DNA of 64,000 nucleotides from Acidobacteriota bacterium (GCA_018268955.1 JAFDVO010000010.1:37246-101245); one strand, 5' to 3'; shown: positions 47,920 through 62,134, numbered from the stretch's first letter. Notes: a model not told the origin generated them from the letters alone. Numbers and translations are program-made.

Positions 47920-49415
47920 GCAGCTATCCGCTCGCGACCCGAGCATTCACCTGGGGGAGCCTTGCCGGCCTCGTCGTCGCGCTGGCGACCTCGTCCGTCC
48001 TGAGTGGCGGCGCGATCGTCGTGCTCGCCCTCATGGTCGGGATCACGTGGCGACGCGACGAAGCACCGGTGGTCCCGTTTCTCCTTTCCTATCAGTGGCT
48101 GCAGGTCGTGTCGGGCTACGTGTACTTCCAGGCAACCGGTATCTACCCGGACTCATACGACCCCGGGGACCTGGACCTCGCGGTCACTCTGGGGCTCGTC
48201 GGCCTCACGCTGCTCGCCCTCGGCATCCGTGCCGTCGGGTCGTTTGCGGCACGGCATGAGCGGCGTGTCGACACCCAACTGCACGTCGACAACCTGCAAG
48301 CACTGCTCATTCTGGTTCTCGGTCTGTATGCCGTCGACTACGTGCGGGTACTCGCGTTCGCGCCAGGCGGGTCCTTCTCGGTCATCATCGATCGCCTGCT
48401 GCAGCTGCGGCAGATTCCGCTGCTGCTCCTCTGGTTCGAGGTCGTTCGGCAGAACCGGCATCGGTCGTACGTGTGGATCACCCTGACCTGGGTGCTGATC
48501 CCCCAGCTTGGCTCGTACTTCTCGGACTTCAAGACCCCCCTCTTCCTGCTCATGATCGCGTCCGCGTTCTTCTGGGAGCCGTGGAATGCGCGGCGGGACG
48601 ACATCACGTGGCACGGACTCGCTCGGGTCGCCGGCGCACTTGCGGCCGGACTGTTCCTTGCGATGCTGTGGCAGGCCGGCGTGAAGCGCGACATGCGTGA
48701 GGCATACGACTACGGCGCCGTCGGCAGCAGCCCGATCGAGCGCATCACCCTGTTCGTCGACCGCGCCGAAAGCGCGCTCCCGACCGTCCTGCACTCGCCG
48801 GGGACGGTGATCGAAGGGCTCGTCTCCCGCGTCTCGTACGTCACGTTCTTCTCTCGCGTGCTCGAGCACGTGCCGGCGCGCGAACCACACGCGAGGGGAG
48901 AACTCCTGACGATGGCGTTTTCAAACGCGTTCATGCCCCGGTTCCTGTTCCCGGAAAAGCGCGGCTTGCCGTCTGATTCGTACTACACGAGACGGTTTGC
49001 GGGAGTCCTCGTCACCGAGGGCAACACGTCCATCAGCATCGGGTACATGGCGGAGTTCTACGCCGACTGGGGAACCACGGGCATGCTGATCTCCACGTTC
49101 GGCTACGGCCTGCTCATGGGCCTGGCCGTCTGGGTGATTCGGGCCCAGACGCCGCGCTTCCTGACGAACCCGGCGCTCGTGGTCACGATGCTCGCAGTGC
49201 TTCCATTCGAGCACCAGTTCATCAAGAGCCTGGCCACCCTGCTGCTCTCAGTGGTCCTGGCGACCGTGATGACGCGACTCGGGGCGCCGTTGCTCATGCG
49301 ACACCTGGACGTCGTGCGTGCACCGCGCGCCTCGCTCCGCCCCTCGGATCGCCGCGCATCACTACGGCCGACGCTGCGACCGATGCCACACATCCGTCGC
49401 CCGGCAGAACACTGA
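47916..49415 (+). CDS. Polysaccharide polymerase-like membrane protein (Wzy candidate)
   Basis: This 499-residue protein has about ten to twelve predicted helices and a larger periplasmic segment (about residues 255-345). The motif GYMAEFYADWGTTGMLISTFGYGLLMGL resembles the end of O-antigen polymerase proteins. The tail (about 470-499) is hydrophilic with ASLRPSDRRASLRPTLRP repeats. Wzy proteins show little sequence conservation, so the assignment relies on topology and on its place between transferases. A start inside the previous gene's stop (ATGA) was chosen. Confidence 0.65.
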   Translation: MSSYPLATRAFTWGSLAGLVVALATSSVLSGGAIVVLALMVGITWRRDEAPVVPFLLSYQWLQVVSGYVYFQATGIYPDSYDPGDLDLAVTLGLVGLTLLALGIRAVGSFAARHERRVDTQLHVDNLQALLILVLGLYAVDYVRVLAFAPGGSFSVIIDRLLQLRQIPLLLLWFEVVRQNRHRSYVWITLTWVLIPQLGSYFSDFKTPLFLLMIASAFFWEPWNARRDDITWHGLARVAGALAAGLFLAMLWQAGVKRDMREAYDYGAVGSSPIERITLFVDRAESALPTVLHSPGTVIEGLVSRVSYVTFFSRVLEHVPAREPHARGELLTMAFSNAFMPRFLFPEKRGLPSDSYYTRRFAGVLVTEGNTSISIGYMAEFYADWGTTGMLISTFGYGLLMGLAVWVIRAQTPRFLTNPALVVTMLAVLPFEHQFIKSLATLLLSVVLATVMTRLGAPLLMRHLDVVRAPRASLRPSDRRASLRPTLRPMPHIRRPAEH

Positions 49416-50491
49416 TGCAGTCGCCCGCACTGGCCGTCGTGAGCCTCGACCGCAGCGGTGGTGGGGTAGCCGTCGTCGCCGATCTGCTCTGGCGGGTGTT
49501 CCAGGACCACTTCGGGGACCGGGCACGGCTCCTGTCGCTGCTCGAGGGCACAGCCACAACTCCCACGCTGCCCGACAAGCTCCGTTTCGGCGCACGCCTC
49601 GCGCAGGCGCAGCTCGTTAGTGGGGTCGACTGGATCCTCTTCTCGCACCTGGCGCTCGCGAAGGCCCACGACCGCGTTCCGCGACGGCTTCGCTGCGGCT
49701 ACGGCGTGTTCCTGCACGGAATCGAAGCGTGGAACGAACTCTCCCCGCGGGAACTGCGGCTGCTGCGAGAAGCAAACCTCCGTCTCTCGAACTCGGAGTA
49801 CACCGCCCGTCGCGTCATGGACGCGCATCCCGAGATTGGCGTCGTGCACCCGTGTCCGCTCGCACTGCCGCCTCGGATACCCGCAACGGTGGGGCGTTCA
49901 CCGGTGTCGCTGGGCCCCCACGCCGTGCTGGTCGTGGGACGCATGGCGAGCGGTGAGCGCTACAAGGGACATGACCAGCTGATTGACTGCTGGCCGGCCG
50001 TTGTCGCGTCCGTTCCGGATGCGCAACTGGTGTTCGTCGGCGGAGGCGATGATCGCGAACGGCTCGAAGGCAGGGCGGCCGCCGGGCAGGTGCCGTCGAG
50101 GATCGTGTTCACCGGATTCGTAGCGGAATCGGCGCTGGACCGCCTGTTCGAGGAGTGCGCGATCTTCGCGCTGCCCAGCCGCGGAGAGGGTTTCGGCCTT
50201 GTCTATCTGGAGGCGATGGCGCACGGTCGCCCCTGTGTTGGCTCCGTTCACGATGCCGCGGGTGATGTCATCGAGGATGGCGTGACAGGTCGGCTGGTCG
50301 ATCAGGCAGACATCCAGGGCCTTTCCACGACGTTGGCGGCCCTTCTTGTCGACGAGCCGTTGCGGCGCCGCATGGGCGAGGCCGGCAGGGCACGTCTGCG
50401 CGCGCGATTCTCGTTCGATCGGTTCCGCGCGAGAGTGCTCCACTTGCTTGGAGCCACTGTGCCATCGCCTGCCATGTCGGTGAGCGCGTAA
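49415..50491 (+). CDS. GT4 glycosyltransferase (6)
   Basis: This 358-residue enzyme has a short N-domain (VVSLDRSGGGVAVVADLLWRVF) and a clear C-domain: AVLVVGRMASGERYKGHDQLIDCWPAV and LPSRGEGFGLVYLEAMAHGRPCVGSVHDAAGDVI, with both acidic residues of the E-x7-E motif. It overlaps the previous gene by one base (TGATG) and the next gene by one base (TAATG). It belongs to the repeat-unit assembly set. Confidence 0.87.
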   Translation: MQSPALAVVSLDRSGGGVAVVADLLWRVFQDHFGDRARLLSLLEGTATTPTLPDKLRFGARLAQAQLVSGVDWILFSHLALAKAHDRVPRRLRCGYGVFLHGIEAWNELSPRELRLLREANLRLSNSEYTARRVMDAHPEIGVVHPCPLALPPRIPATVGRSPVSLGPHAVLVVGRMASGERYKGHDQLIDCWPAVVASVPDAQLVFVGGGDDRERLEGRAAAGQVPSRIVFTGFVAESALDRLFEECAIFALPSRGEGFGLVYLEAMAHGRPCVGSVHDAAGDVIEDGVTGRLVDQADIQGLSTTLAALLVDEPLRRRMGEAGRARLRARFSFDRFRARVLHLLGATVPSPAMSVSA

Positions 50492-51678
50492 TGCGTGTCC
50501 TGCACGTCATCCCAGCGGTTGCGCCACGCTACGGCGGCCCCAGCAGCAGCATTGTCGAGATGTGTCGGGCGCTGCGTGAGGCGGGGGCAGAGCCGGTCAT
50601 CGCGACGACCAACGCCGACGGTCCTGGGCAGCTGCGCGTTCCGTTGGGAAGCGTCACGGAATGGCAGGGCGTCCCCGCGATCTTCTTCCAGCGGCAGTGG
50701 AGTGAGGCGTTCAAGTACGCGCACGCACTTGGCCGCTGGGTCGACAGCAACGTCGACCGGTTCCAGGTGGTCCACATCCACGCGCCGCTGTCCTATGCCT
50801 CGATCGCTGCGAGTGCTGCCGCGCACCGACGCGGGATCCCGTTCATCGTCCGGCCGCTTGGGACGCTCGACTCCTGGTCCCTGCAGCAGAAGGCCCTGAA
50901 GAAGCAGCTCCTCCTGCCGTTCGTCTCGCGAATGCTGCAGCAGGCGGCAGCCGTTCACTGCACGTCGGCATCGGAGCTCAGTGACGTCTCTGGCTCATTC
51001 CAACTGACGAATGGCGTCACGATTCCTCTTGGGGTGCAGCGATCGCTGCTCGAATCCAATCCCGCAGACGAGGACGAGCGGGAACGGGATCGATACGTGC
51101 TCGCCCTCTCGCGACTTCATCCAGTGAAGAACCTGGACGCTCTCGTCGACGCGTTCGTGACACTCGACGCCTCGGGCGCCCGGGGCGGATGGCGACTGGT
51201 GATTGGCGGCGATGGAGACGATGCGTACACCCGGTCGCTTGACCGTCACATCGCGCGGGTCCCGGGCGCCTACGTCCAACGCGTCGGCTGGATGCAGGGC
51301 GACGCGAAGCGCATGCTGGTCCGCGGTGCCTCGCTCTTTGCGTTGCCGTCGCACCACGAGAACTTCGGCGTCGGGCTCATCGAGGCCATGGCGGCTGGCG
51401 TGCCGGTCCTCGTTTCCGAGGGTGTACACCTCTCAACGGACATCGCTCGGGCCGGCGCGGGCTGGGTGTGCGCCGGCAGCGTTGACAGCCTCTGCTCGGC
51501 GCTGGCGCACGCGATCGCGGACGACGCCGAGCGGAAGGCGCGCGCCGTGGCGGCCCGCAGGCTGGCGTCGGGTTTCGCATGGCCGGTCGTTGCCCGCGCG
51601 TTGCTCGACCTGTACCGTCGAGTCGCTCTGCCGGCGACACCGGTGACACAACCCGAACCGCTGGAGGCAGCGCACTAG
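50491..51678 (+). CDS. GT4 glycosyltransferase (7)
   Basis: This 395-residue enzyme opens with RVLHVIPAVAPRYGGPSSSIVEMCRALREAGAEPVIAT, a classic GT4 glycine-rich loop. It then has HIHAPLSYAS and FIVRPLGTLDSWSLQQKALKK. The C-domain carries YVLALSRLHPVKNLDALVDAF and LPSHHENFGVGLIEAMAAGVPVLVSEG, with the E-x7-E motif. It is closely followed by the asparagine synthetase gene. Confidence 0.9.
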   Translation: MRVLHVIPAVAPRYGGPSSSIVEMCRALREAGAEPVIATTNADGPGQLRVPLGSVTEWQGVPAIFFQRQWSEAFKYAHALGRWVDSNVDRFQVVHIHAPLSYASIAASAAAHRRGIPFIVRPLGTLDSWSLQQKALKKQLLLPFVSRMLQQAAAVHCTSASELSDVSGSFQLTNGVTIPLGVQRSLLESNPADEDERERDRYVLALSRLHPVKNLDALVDAFVTLDASGARGGWRLVIGGDGDDAYTRSLDRHIARVPGAYVQRVGWMQGDAKRMLVRGASLFALPSHHENFGVGLIEAMAAGVPVLVSEGVHLSTDIARAGAGWVCAGSVDSLCSALAHAIADDAERKARAVAARRLASGFAWPVVARALLDLYRRVALPATPVTQPEPLEAAH

Positions 51679-51680
51679 CC

Positions 51681-53612
51681 ATGTGCGGCATCGCTGGGGG
51701 GCTCTTCTGGAACGGGCGCATCGATCCTGAGGCAGCCCGTGTCGCGGTGTCTGCGATGGTGGGCGCACTGGGACACCGGGGTCCTGACGGGCGTGGCCTG
51801 TTCACCTCGGCAGCGGCACCGTCGAGCCGTGCCCCGTTCGTGGTGCTGGGTCACACGCGCCTGGCGATCATCGACGTCTCCGAGGCCGGTGCCCAGCCGA
51901 TGGCCGCCGGCAACGCCGGTCCCTGCATCACGTTCAACGGCGAGATCTACAACCACGACGCATTGCGCGCCGAGTTGATGAACGCGGGCGAACGTTTCCG
52001 CTCCCGCAGCGACACCGAAGCGATCCTCCTTGGCTATCGACGCTGGGGGCTCGACGTCGTGCCCCGGTTGCGTGGCATGTTCGCGTTCGGCATCTGGGAT
52101 CCACAGGCCGAGCGCCTCACCCTGGTGCGGGACCGTTTCGGCATCAAGCCGCTCTACGTGCATCGCGGAGACAGCTTCGTGCTGTTCTCATCCGAAATCC
52201 GCGCACTGCTCGCCTCAGGGCTCGTGCCGCGGAGACTCGATGCGACGGGGCTCTGGCAATACCTGGCCTATCAGACGGTTCCGGCACCGCGCACCATTGT
52301 CGATGGCATCTCGATGCTCGCGCCCGCATCGTGGATGAGCGTGTCCGCCTCTGGCGCTGTCGATGAACGGGCGTACTGGCACATGCTCGACGGTGCGGCT
52401 CACACAGCCGACGTCGGCGCGGACGAGGCACCACGACTGGTTCGGGACCGCCTGCTCGATTCAGTATCCGCGCACCTCGTCAGCGATGTTCCGGTCGGTG
52501 CCTTCCTCTCCGGTGGCATCGACTCGAGTGCCGTGGTCGCACTGATGCGGGAGTGCGGCATACAGCCGCGCACCTTCTCGGTCGGCTTCGAGGAGGCCCC
52601 GTACGACGAGAGCGCACACGCCGCCGCAATGGCGACGGCCTGCGGGGCCGACCACACGGAGATTCGGCTCCGTCCGGACGACCTGCTGGATCAGCTTCCG
52701 ACGGCACTCGACTCCCTGGATCATCCAACCGGCGACGCGATCAATACGTGGGTTGTATCGGGAGCCGTCCGGGCCCAGGGAATCAAGGTGGCGCTGTCGG
52801 GCCTGGGGGGAGACGAGATCTTCGGCGGGTACCCGTCGTTTGCGCGGCTGCTGCGAGTGGCGGACGTCGCGCGGATCTGGGGGCGGTCGCCGCAGCGCCT
52901 GCGCCGGATGGCGGCCAGCGCCGTCCGCACGGCTGGTCGCCAATCCATCGCCTCGGCCAAGGCCGCCGCGCTTCTCGAAAGCGACGGGGACATCGCGTCC
53001 ATGTGGCCCCCAACCCGACAGGTGCTCTCAGCAGAGCAGCGCGACGAACTGGCAGCCGATGGGTTCCGCCGTCGCGTGGACGATACGGCCGACCCCTACG
53101 AACGGCTGCTGTCCAACGCCTTCGAGGACGCGCCTGCGTCGAGCATCTTCTCGCGTATCTCCTTCGCCGAAGCCCGCGCATACATGCACGACGTGTTGCT
53201 GCGCGATACGGACCAGACCAGCATGGCGCACGGGCTCGAAGTGCGCGTTCCCCTCCTGGATCACGAGCTGGTCGAGCTCGTCGTGTCGCTGCCGGACGCG
53301 GTCAAGCAATCGAACGGAACGCCCAAGCGCCTGCTGGTTGACGCGATGGGTCCCCGTCTCCCCTCGTCCATCGTTCATCGGCCGAAGCAGGGCTTCTCAC
53401 TGCCCTTCGAGCCCTGGATGCGCGGGCCGTTGCGCACCTTCTGCGAGGACCGCCTTGGCGACCGCGGCATCAGCGGGCGCGGACTGCTCGAGCCGAAGGC
53501 AACCATGGCGCTATGGCGCTCGTTCCTCGGCGGCGGACGCAACGTCACCTGGTCGCGGCTCTGGCTTCTGGTCGCCCTCGAGGCCTGGCTAGACCGGAAC
53601 GGCATCGCATGA
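51681..53612 (+). CDS. asnB: Asparagine synthetase (glutamine-hydrolysing)
   Basis: This 643-residue protein has an N-terminal Ntn glutaminase domain with the nucleophile Cys2 (MCGIAGGLFW) and LGHRGPDGRG, NGEIYNHD and GMFAFGIWD. The C-terminal synthase domain has the PP-loop LSGGIDSSAVVAL (about 276-288), FSVGFEE, and GLGGDEIFGGYPSF. It amidates aspartate or, in polysaccharide and peptide pathways, another carboxyl group. Its place among transferases suggests it amidates a uronic acid in the polymer, as other surface-sugar loci do; the ATG right after Cys-generating processing is required. GGAGG lies upstream. Confidence 0.9.
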   Translation: MCGIAGGLFWNGRIDPEAARVAVSAMVGALGHRGPDGRGLFTSAAAPSSRAPFVVLGHTRLAIIDVSEAGAQPMAAGNAGPCITFNGEIYNHDALRAELMNAGERFRSRSDTEAILLGYRRWGLDVVPRLRGMFAFGIWDPQAERLTLVRDRFGIKPLYVHRGDSFVLFSSEIRALLASGLVPRRLDATGLWQYLAYQTVPAPRTIVDGISMLAPASWMSVSASGAVDERAYWHMLDGAAHTADVGADEAPRLVRDRLLDSVSAHLVSDVPVGAFLSGGIDSSAVVALMRECGIQPRTFSVGFEEAPYDESAHAAAMATACGADHTEIRLRPDDLLDQLPTALDSLDHPTGDAINTWVVSGAVRAQGIKVALSGLGGDEIFGGYPSFARLLRVADVARIWGRSPQRLRRMAASAVRTAGRQSIASAKAAALLESDGDIASMWPPTRQVLSAEQRDELAADGFRRRVDDTADPYERLLSNAFEDAPASSIFSRISFAEARAYMHDVLLRDTDQTSMAHGLEVRVPLLDHELVELVVSLPDAVKQSNGTPKRLLVDAMGPRLPSSIVHRPKQGFSLPFEPWMRGPLRTFCEDRLGDRGISGRGLLEPKATMALWRSFLGGGRNVTWSRLWLLVALEAWLDRNGIA

Positions 53613-54403
53613 CCGCCCACTCAGCGGATCCTGGCGCACACATCACGCCGGTGGTGCTGACCTACAACGAAGCACCGAACATCGCGCGTGGGCTCGAGAG
53701 CCTGCGCTGGGCGCGTCGCGTGGTCGTTGTCGACTCTGAGTCGACTGACGAGACCGAGGCAATCGCGCGGACGTTCCCGAACGTCTCCTGGCACACACGA
53801 CCGTTCGACACGCATGGGTCACAATGGAGGTTCGCGATCCACGACACGGGCATCGACACCGAGTACGTGCTGGCGCTCGATGCCGACTACCGTGTCCCTG
53901 CCGCGTTCGTGGACGAATGCCGATCGCGGTTTCTGCCGGGCGGTTACGCCGGCGGGATCGCGGCCTTCGATTATGAGGTGCTCGGCCGAACGCTCGCGGG
54001 CTCCGTCTATCCCGCGAAGCCGGTCATCTTCCAGCCTGCGTCGCTGCGCATCGAACAGCCGGGGCACACGCAGGAGATGCATGTCGACGGCCCGATGTAC
54101 ACCTTCGAGGCGCACCTGGTCCACGACGATCGCAAGTCGCTCGACCGCTTCGCCGCTTCACAGCTCGAGTACTCGCGGCTCGAGGCAATCCGGCTTACGT
54201 CCGGGAACGGTGCACGCTGGCAGGACCGAGCGAGGCGCACCGGCTTGATGCCGATCGTCGTCGGCGTCGGCTCGTGGCTGAAGGCCGGGGGGCCGTTTCG
54301 CGGCGCCGCCGCGCTCCGCTATGCCTACGAGCGGGTCCTCTTCGAGTGCCTGCTGGCCATCCGTGTGCTCGACTCGAAGCGACATGAACACCGCGACGAC
54401 TAG
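53609..54403 (+). CDS. GT2 glycosyltransferase (WaaE/KdtX-like)
   Basis: This 264-residue enzyme begins ITPVVLTYNEAPNIARGLESLRWARRVVVVDSESTDETEAIAR, the GT-A nucleotide-binding fold with the DS/D pair. DADYRVPAAFVDE gives the D-x-D-like metal site. The pattern resembles the beta-1,4-glucosyltransferases of the WaaE/KdtX group. It is the only GT2 enzyme in the locus. The start overlaps the asparagine synthetase stop (ATGA). Confidence 0.87.
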   Translation: MTAHSADPGAHITPVVLTYNEAPNIARGLESLRWARRVVVVDSESTDETEAIARTFPNVSWHTRPFDTHGSQWRFAIHDTGIDTEYVLALDADYRVPAAFVDECRSRFLPGGYAGGIAAFDYEVLGRTLAGSVYPAKPVIFQPASLRIEQPGHTQEMHVDGPMYTFEAHLVHDDRKSLDRFAASQLEYSRLEAIRLTSGNGARWQDRARRTGLMPIVVGVGSWLKAGGPFRGAAALRYAYERVLFECLLAIRVLDSKRHEHRDD

Positions 54404-54505
54404 CGTGCCTGCCACGTGGCCCCACTGCACAGGCCTGCACGCACCGTGGGCTGCACGAAAAACGGCCGCTGAGCCGAAACATAGGGCGGCAGGACCGCCG
54501 ACGTC

Positions 54506-58453
<3,948 letters not shown>

Positions 58454-58454
<1 letters not shown>

Positions 58455-59155
58455 TGCCCACTGGTTCCAGCGCGGTCGCGTCGATGCGGGGCCGCGTGAC
58501 CGCCCACAATCGACCGCGCACCGACACCATTCACGTCAGACCGATGCCGCCGGCAAAACGAGCACTCGACGTCCTCCTCTCTGGCGTCGGCCTGATCCTG
58601 TCTGCCCCCGTGTGGGCCGTGCTTGCGGCGCTCGTCAAGCTCGAGGATGGCGGACCTGTGTTCTTCGGTCAGGAGCGGGTCGGTGAAGGTGGGTGCGTCT
58701 TCCGCGTGCTCAAGTTCCGATCGATGGTTCCTGACGCGGACAAGCAGGACGGCATCCGACAGGCGAGCGAACACGACCCGCGGATCACGCGTATCGGACG
58801 GGTCATGCGTGCCACCGCGATGGACGAACTGCCGCAGCTCTGGAACATCTTCCGCGGAGATATGAGCTTCGTTGGCCCGCGCGCGCTTGCGCCCGGCGAG
58901 ATCGAGACGCGAGGCAATGGACAACTCGTCGCCATCCAGGATGTGCCTGGATACATCGAACGCCACAGGGTTCGGCCTGGACTGACCGGCATTGCGCAGA
59001 TCTTTGCCCCTCGCGACGTCCCCCGCCGCTACAAGTTCAAGTACGACCAGATCTACGTCCGCCACCAGGGGTTCTGGCTCGACGTGAAGCTGATCGTGTT
59101 GTCGTTCTGGATTACGTTCCGCGGGAAGTGGGAGACCCGCGGACGCAAGTTCTAG
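58454..59155 (+). CDS. Priming sugar-1-phosphate transferase (WbaP/WcaJ-like)
   Basis: This 233-residue monotopic membrane enzyme attaches the first sugar phosphate to undecaprenyl phosphate. A re-entrant hydrophobic helix (ALDVLLSGVGLILSAPVWAVLAALVKLEDGGPVFFGQERVG) precedes the catalytic part: VLKFRSMVPDAD, RATAMDELPQLWNIFRGDMSFVGPRA, and RVRPGLTGIAQI. The Asp-Glu pair in ATAMDELPQ and FVGPRA are the family signature. It lacks the extra N-terminal helices of long WbaP-type enzymes. The true start could be an internal ATG at residue 31. This is the likely first committed step of repeat-unit synthesis. Confidence 0.92.
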
Positions 59156-59162
59156 GCAGTCG

Positions 59163-60257
59163 TCAGGCCGACCAGGAGGCCGGTACCAGGCCCGGCGCCA
59201 TCCTGAATGTGCGTCGCTTCAGGGCCCTGGACGTGTGGTGGCTGAAGAGGCTCCAAGAGGCAGCGGCACTGTCGCAGAGCACCGACGTGAACACGAGCCC
59301 GCCCAGATTGTCGGCCGCTGTCGGCTCTGATGGCGCAGCCACCCGGGGGAGCAGCCGGTCGGCGAGCCACGTTCGGATCGGCGCCACCCGCATCATCGAC
59401 TCTGGCAATCCCCTGACGTCGAGCCAGCCTTCCAGCAGCCTCAGCGTATAGCCGACGACCCTCCGCAGCCCGAGCGCCTCGCTCCTCTCCGCAACGATCT
59501 GCCAGTCCACGGCAGCGTTTCTCACCAACAACTTCAGGTCGAACAACCAGAGCAGCCGGACGTAGCTGTGGCCGGCGGCGTGTGCGGCCAGATAGATGAG
59601 TTCATCTTCCGAGGAGGGCGTCAGCACCGGTGCGCCATCGAACCGGCTCTCGGTAGCGTGCGCGATCAGCGCAGCCGCGTCGACAATGGTGCCGAACCCG
59701 CGGTACGCGTGAAAGTGCAGTTCCAGTCCGACGCCGCCCTCGCGTTGGAAATGGAGATGGTGAGAGTGCGCCATCAGATACTGTTCGGCCTGCTCCGGGT
59801 CGCCGACGTAGCCGTCCTGCAGGAGGGCCGCGCGGGCGCGGGCGAGGTCCGACGGACTGACGAGCAGATCGACATCGATCGAGGGTCGGGTCTGTGGGTC
59901 GGCATAGACGCGTGCGGCCAGCGACGGTCCTTTGAGCGCGCAGACCGCAATGCGTGCGGCCGCGAATCGTTGGAGATGGCCGTGGAGCTCGGTTCGCACC
60001 TGCGTAGTCCACACCTCCTGCACAAGAAGGCGACGATGAAGGTCTTCGGTGGCGTCGGAGGGGAGCGGGCACCGCATCATTGCTGGTGCGAGCACAGCGA
60101 GGACGCCGTGGCTGGCGGCGTAGCCCAAAAAGGGGAGCCACGCGTCGCGGCCCAGTGCCCCGAGCGCGCTGGCGGCAGCCGCCGAGTCATCAGGCAACGC
60201 GGTGAGGCATGCCCGGATACAGGCATGAAAGGCCGCACCCTGGGCAGTTCCCGTCAT
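59163..60257 (-). CDS. Nucleotidyltransferase-family protein (NTP_transf_5 type)
   Basis: This 364-residue protein contains CALKGPSLAARVYADPQTRPSIDVDLLVSP, with the D-x-D pair Asp128 and Asp130, and later LELHFHAYRGFG and ELIYLAAHAAGHSYVRLLWLFDLKLLVR. This matches the uncharacterised nucleotidyltransferase family often found next to surface-polysaccharide or ribosomal peptide clusters. The acceptor is unknown. It is one of only a few minus-strand genes in the polysaccharide region, converging with the priming transferase and diverging from the ABC transporter. Confidence 0.85.
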   Translation of the reverse strand: MTGTAQGAAFHACIRACLTALPDDSAAAASALGALGRDAWLPFLGYAASHGVLAVLAPAMMRCPLPSDATEDLHRRLLVQEVWTTQVRTELHGHLQRFAAARIAVCALKGPSLAARVYADPQTRPSIDVDLLVSPSDLARARAALLQDGYVGDPEQAEQYLMAHSHHLHFQREGGVGLELHFHAYRGFGTIVDAAALIAHATESRFDGAPVLTPSSEDELIYLAAHAAGHSYVRLLWLFDLKLLVRNAAVDWQIVAERSEALGLRRVVGYTLRLLEGWLDVRGLPESMMRVAPIRTWLADRLLPRVAAPSEPTAADNLGGLVFTSVLCDSAAASWSLFSHHTSRALKRRTFRMAPGLVPASWSA

Positions 60258-60301
60258 CCGGGCCGATTATAGACACGCCAGGCACATCGACATCGACCAC
60301 C

Positions 60302-62116
60302 ATGACGCACCGTTCCTCTCGCCGTCGGCACACCGTTCAACGGTTCGCAGCCTCCATCGCGCGACTGAACCCGCGCGAGGCCGCTACCGCGCTGGGGCTG
60401 TCGCTGCTGACCGCACTGCTGGAGGGTTCCGGCGCCATGCTCCTCGTTCCGCTCCTCGCGATGATCGGCCTCGACGTCGCGAATGGTGGCGTGAGTCGCA
60501 TCGCGGGCGTCGTACGGACCGTGCTCGGCCACCTGCACGTGCCGGTCACGCTCGGCCCGGTCCTGCTGCTGTACGTCGCGACAGTATCCGCGCAGGCGGT
60601 ACTGGGCCGATGGCAGACGCTGGCCACGGCTCGCCTCGAGCACGGATACGTAGCCCACCTTCGACGCGTGTTGTGCGAGGCCTGGGTTCGCAGCGAGTGG
60701 AGCTGGCAGGGACGGTGGCGTGGCGCGGACGTCGCCCACGTGATCATCCAGCAGGTGGACCGCGCAGGGCTGGGCGTCTACCAGCTCATGTCGGCAGTGT
60801 CCATGCTGGTCGTCTCCCTGGTCTACCTCGCCATCGCGTTCCGCGTCTCACCGACGATGACGGTGGTCGTGTGCGGGGCGGCCGCAGTGGTGCTGGTGCT
60901 TCTCCGTGGCGACGTGGCACGTTCCGAACAGGAAGGGCAGGCACTCACGGATCGAAGCCGCCACCTCTTTGCCACGCTCAGCGAGCACCTGGCCGTGACG
61001 CGGTTGGCCAAGGCGCTCGGGCGCGAGGACGCGCAAGTGAATGCGCTGACCCATGCCTGCGATGCGCTCGCCGAGGCGCACACCGGCGCAACTCGTGTGT
61101 ACACGGGCTCACGAGCGACGGTCGAGATCGGTGCCGTGGTCGCGCTCGCCATGCTGCTGTACGGGTCGCTCACATGGCTGCGGCTGGACGCGGGCGGCGT
61201 GGCAATGCTCATGTACGTCTTCGCCCGGCTGATGCCGCGGGCTGCCGCGCTGCAGCAGGCCGCGCAGCACATCGCGCACCGCCTCCCTGCATACGCGGCA
61301 GTCGATGCGTTCAGGGCCGAGGCCGACGCCGCACGCGAGCCAGCAGTCCCTGAGGCCGTCGTCGACCTCACGACGGCAGGTGGCGACATTGCGTTGGAGC
61401 ACGTGTCGTACGTGCATGCGGGAGGCACGGCTCCGACGCTGCACGACATCTGCGCAACGATCCCCGCACGGGGGCTCAGCGCAGTGGTAGGGTCGTCCGG
61501 CGCAGGCAAGAGCACGCTGGCCGACCTCCTGTGCGGGTTGCTTGCGCCGTCCGATGGGCGCCTGCGCGTCCGCGACATCGTGATCGATGGCCGTACGCGC
61601 ACCGCATGGCGGCGGTCGGTCGGGTACGTCGAGCAGGATGCGGTGCTCCTCAACGACACCGTCCGTGTGAACCTGCAATGGGCAGCGCCGCACGCATCCG
61701 AAGCGGACATGCGGCTGGCGCTCGCCAGGGCCGCGGCCACCTTCGTGTTCACGCTCCCGAACGGGCTCGACACCGTCGTCGGCGACCGCGGCATGCTCCT
61801 GTCAGGGGGTGAACGCCAGCGGCTCGCGCTCGCGCGCGTGCTGCTGACCTCTCCGCGCATGCTCGTGCTCGACGAACCGACGAGCGCACTCGATTCGGCG
61901 CACGAGGAGCAGGTCCTCGACACGCTGGAGCAGCTCGCGCACGAGATGCCGGTGGTCCTGATCACGCACCGGCTCAGCGCCGTACGACGAGCGCAGCACA
62001 TCCTCGTGCTCGACGGCGGGCGCTTGGTCGAGGCTGGTGATTGGGGTACCCTTAGGGCGCAATCGGCGGGCCGATTTCGGGCCCTCTGCAGCGCCCAGGG
62101 TGTCGCTGTCCCCTGA
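60302..62116 (+). CDS. ABC exporter (fused permease and ATPase)
   Basis: This 604-residue half transporter has about six membrane helices (to about residue 320). The ATPase domain carries Walker A VVGSSGAGKST, signature LSGGERQRLALA and Walker B MLVLDEPTSALD, with the H-loop ITHRLS. Relatives export lipids, glycans or peptides. The ATG at this position was chosen because longer frames would overlap the divergent nucleotidyltransferase gene. It probably forms a homodimer. The FAD enzyme gene follows 18 nt later. Confidence 0.9.
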   Translation: MTHRSSRRRHTVQRFAASIARLNPREAATALGLSLLTALLEGSGAMLLVPLLAMIGLDVANGGVSRIAGVVRTVLGHLHVPVTLGPVLLLYVATVSAQAVLGRWQTLATARLEHGYVAHLRRVLCEAWVRSEWSWQGRWRGADVAHVIIQQVDRAGLGVYQLMSAVSMLVVSLVYLAIAFRVSPTMTVVVCGAAAVVLVLLRGDVARSEQEGQALTDRSRHLFATLSEHLAVTRLAKALGREDAQVNALTHACDALAEAHTGATRVYTGSRATVEIGAVVALAMLLYGSLTWLRLDAGGVAMLMYVFARLMPRAAALQQAAQHIAHRLPAYAAVDAFRAEADAAREPAVPEAVVDLTTAGGDIALEHVSYVHAGGTAPTLHDICATIPARGLSAVVGSSGAGKSTLADLLCGLLAPSDGRLRVRDIVIDGRTRTAWRRSVGYVEQDAVLLNDTVRVNLQWAAPHASEADMRLALARAAATFVFTLPNGLDTVVGDRGMLLSGGERQRLALARVLLTSPRMLVLDEPTSALDSAHEEQVLDTLEQLAHEMPVVLITHRLSAVRRAQHILVLDGGRLVEAGDWGTLRAQSAGRFRALCSAQGVAVP

Positions 62117-62134
62117 CCCGCGCACACCGCTCAC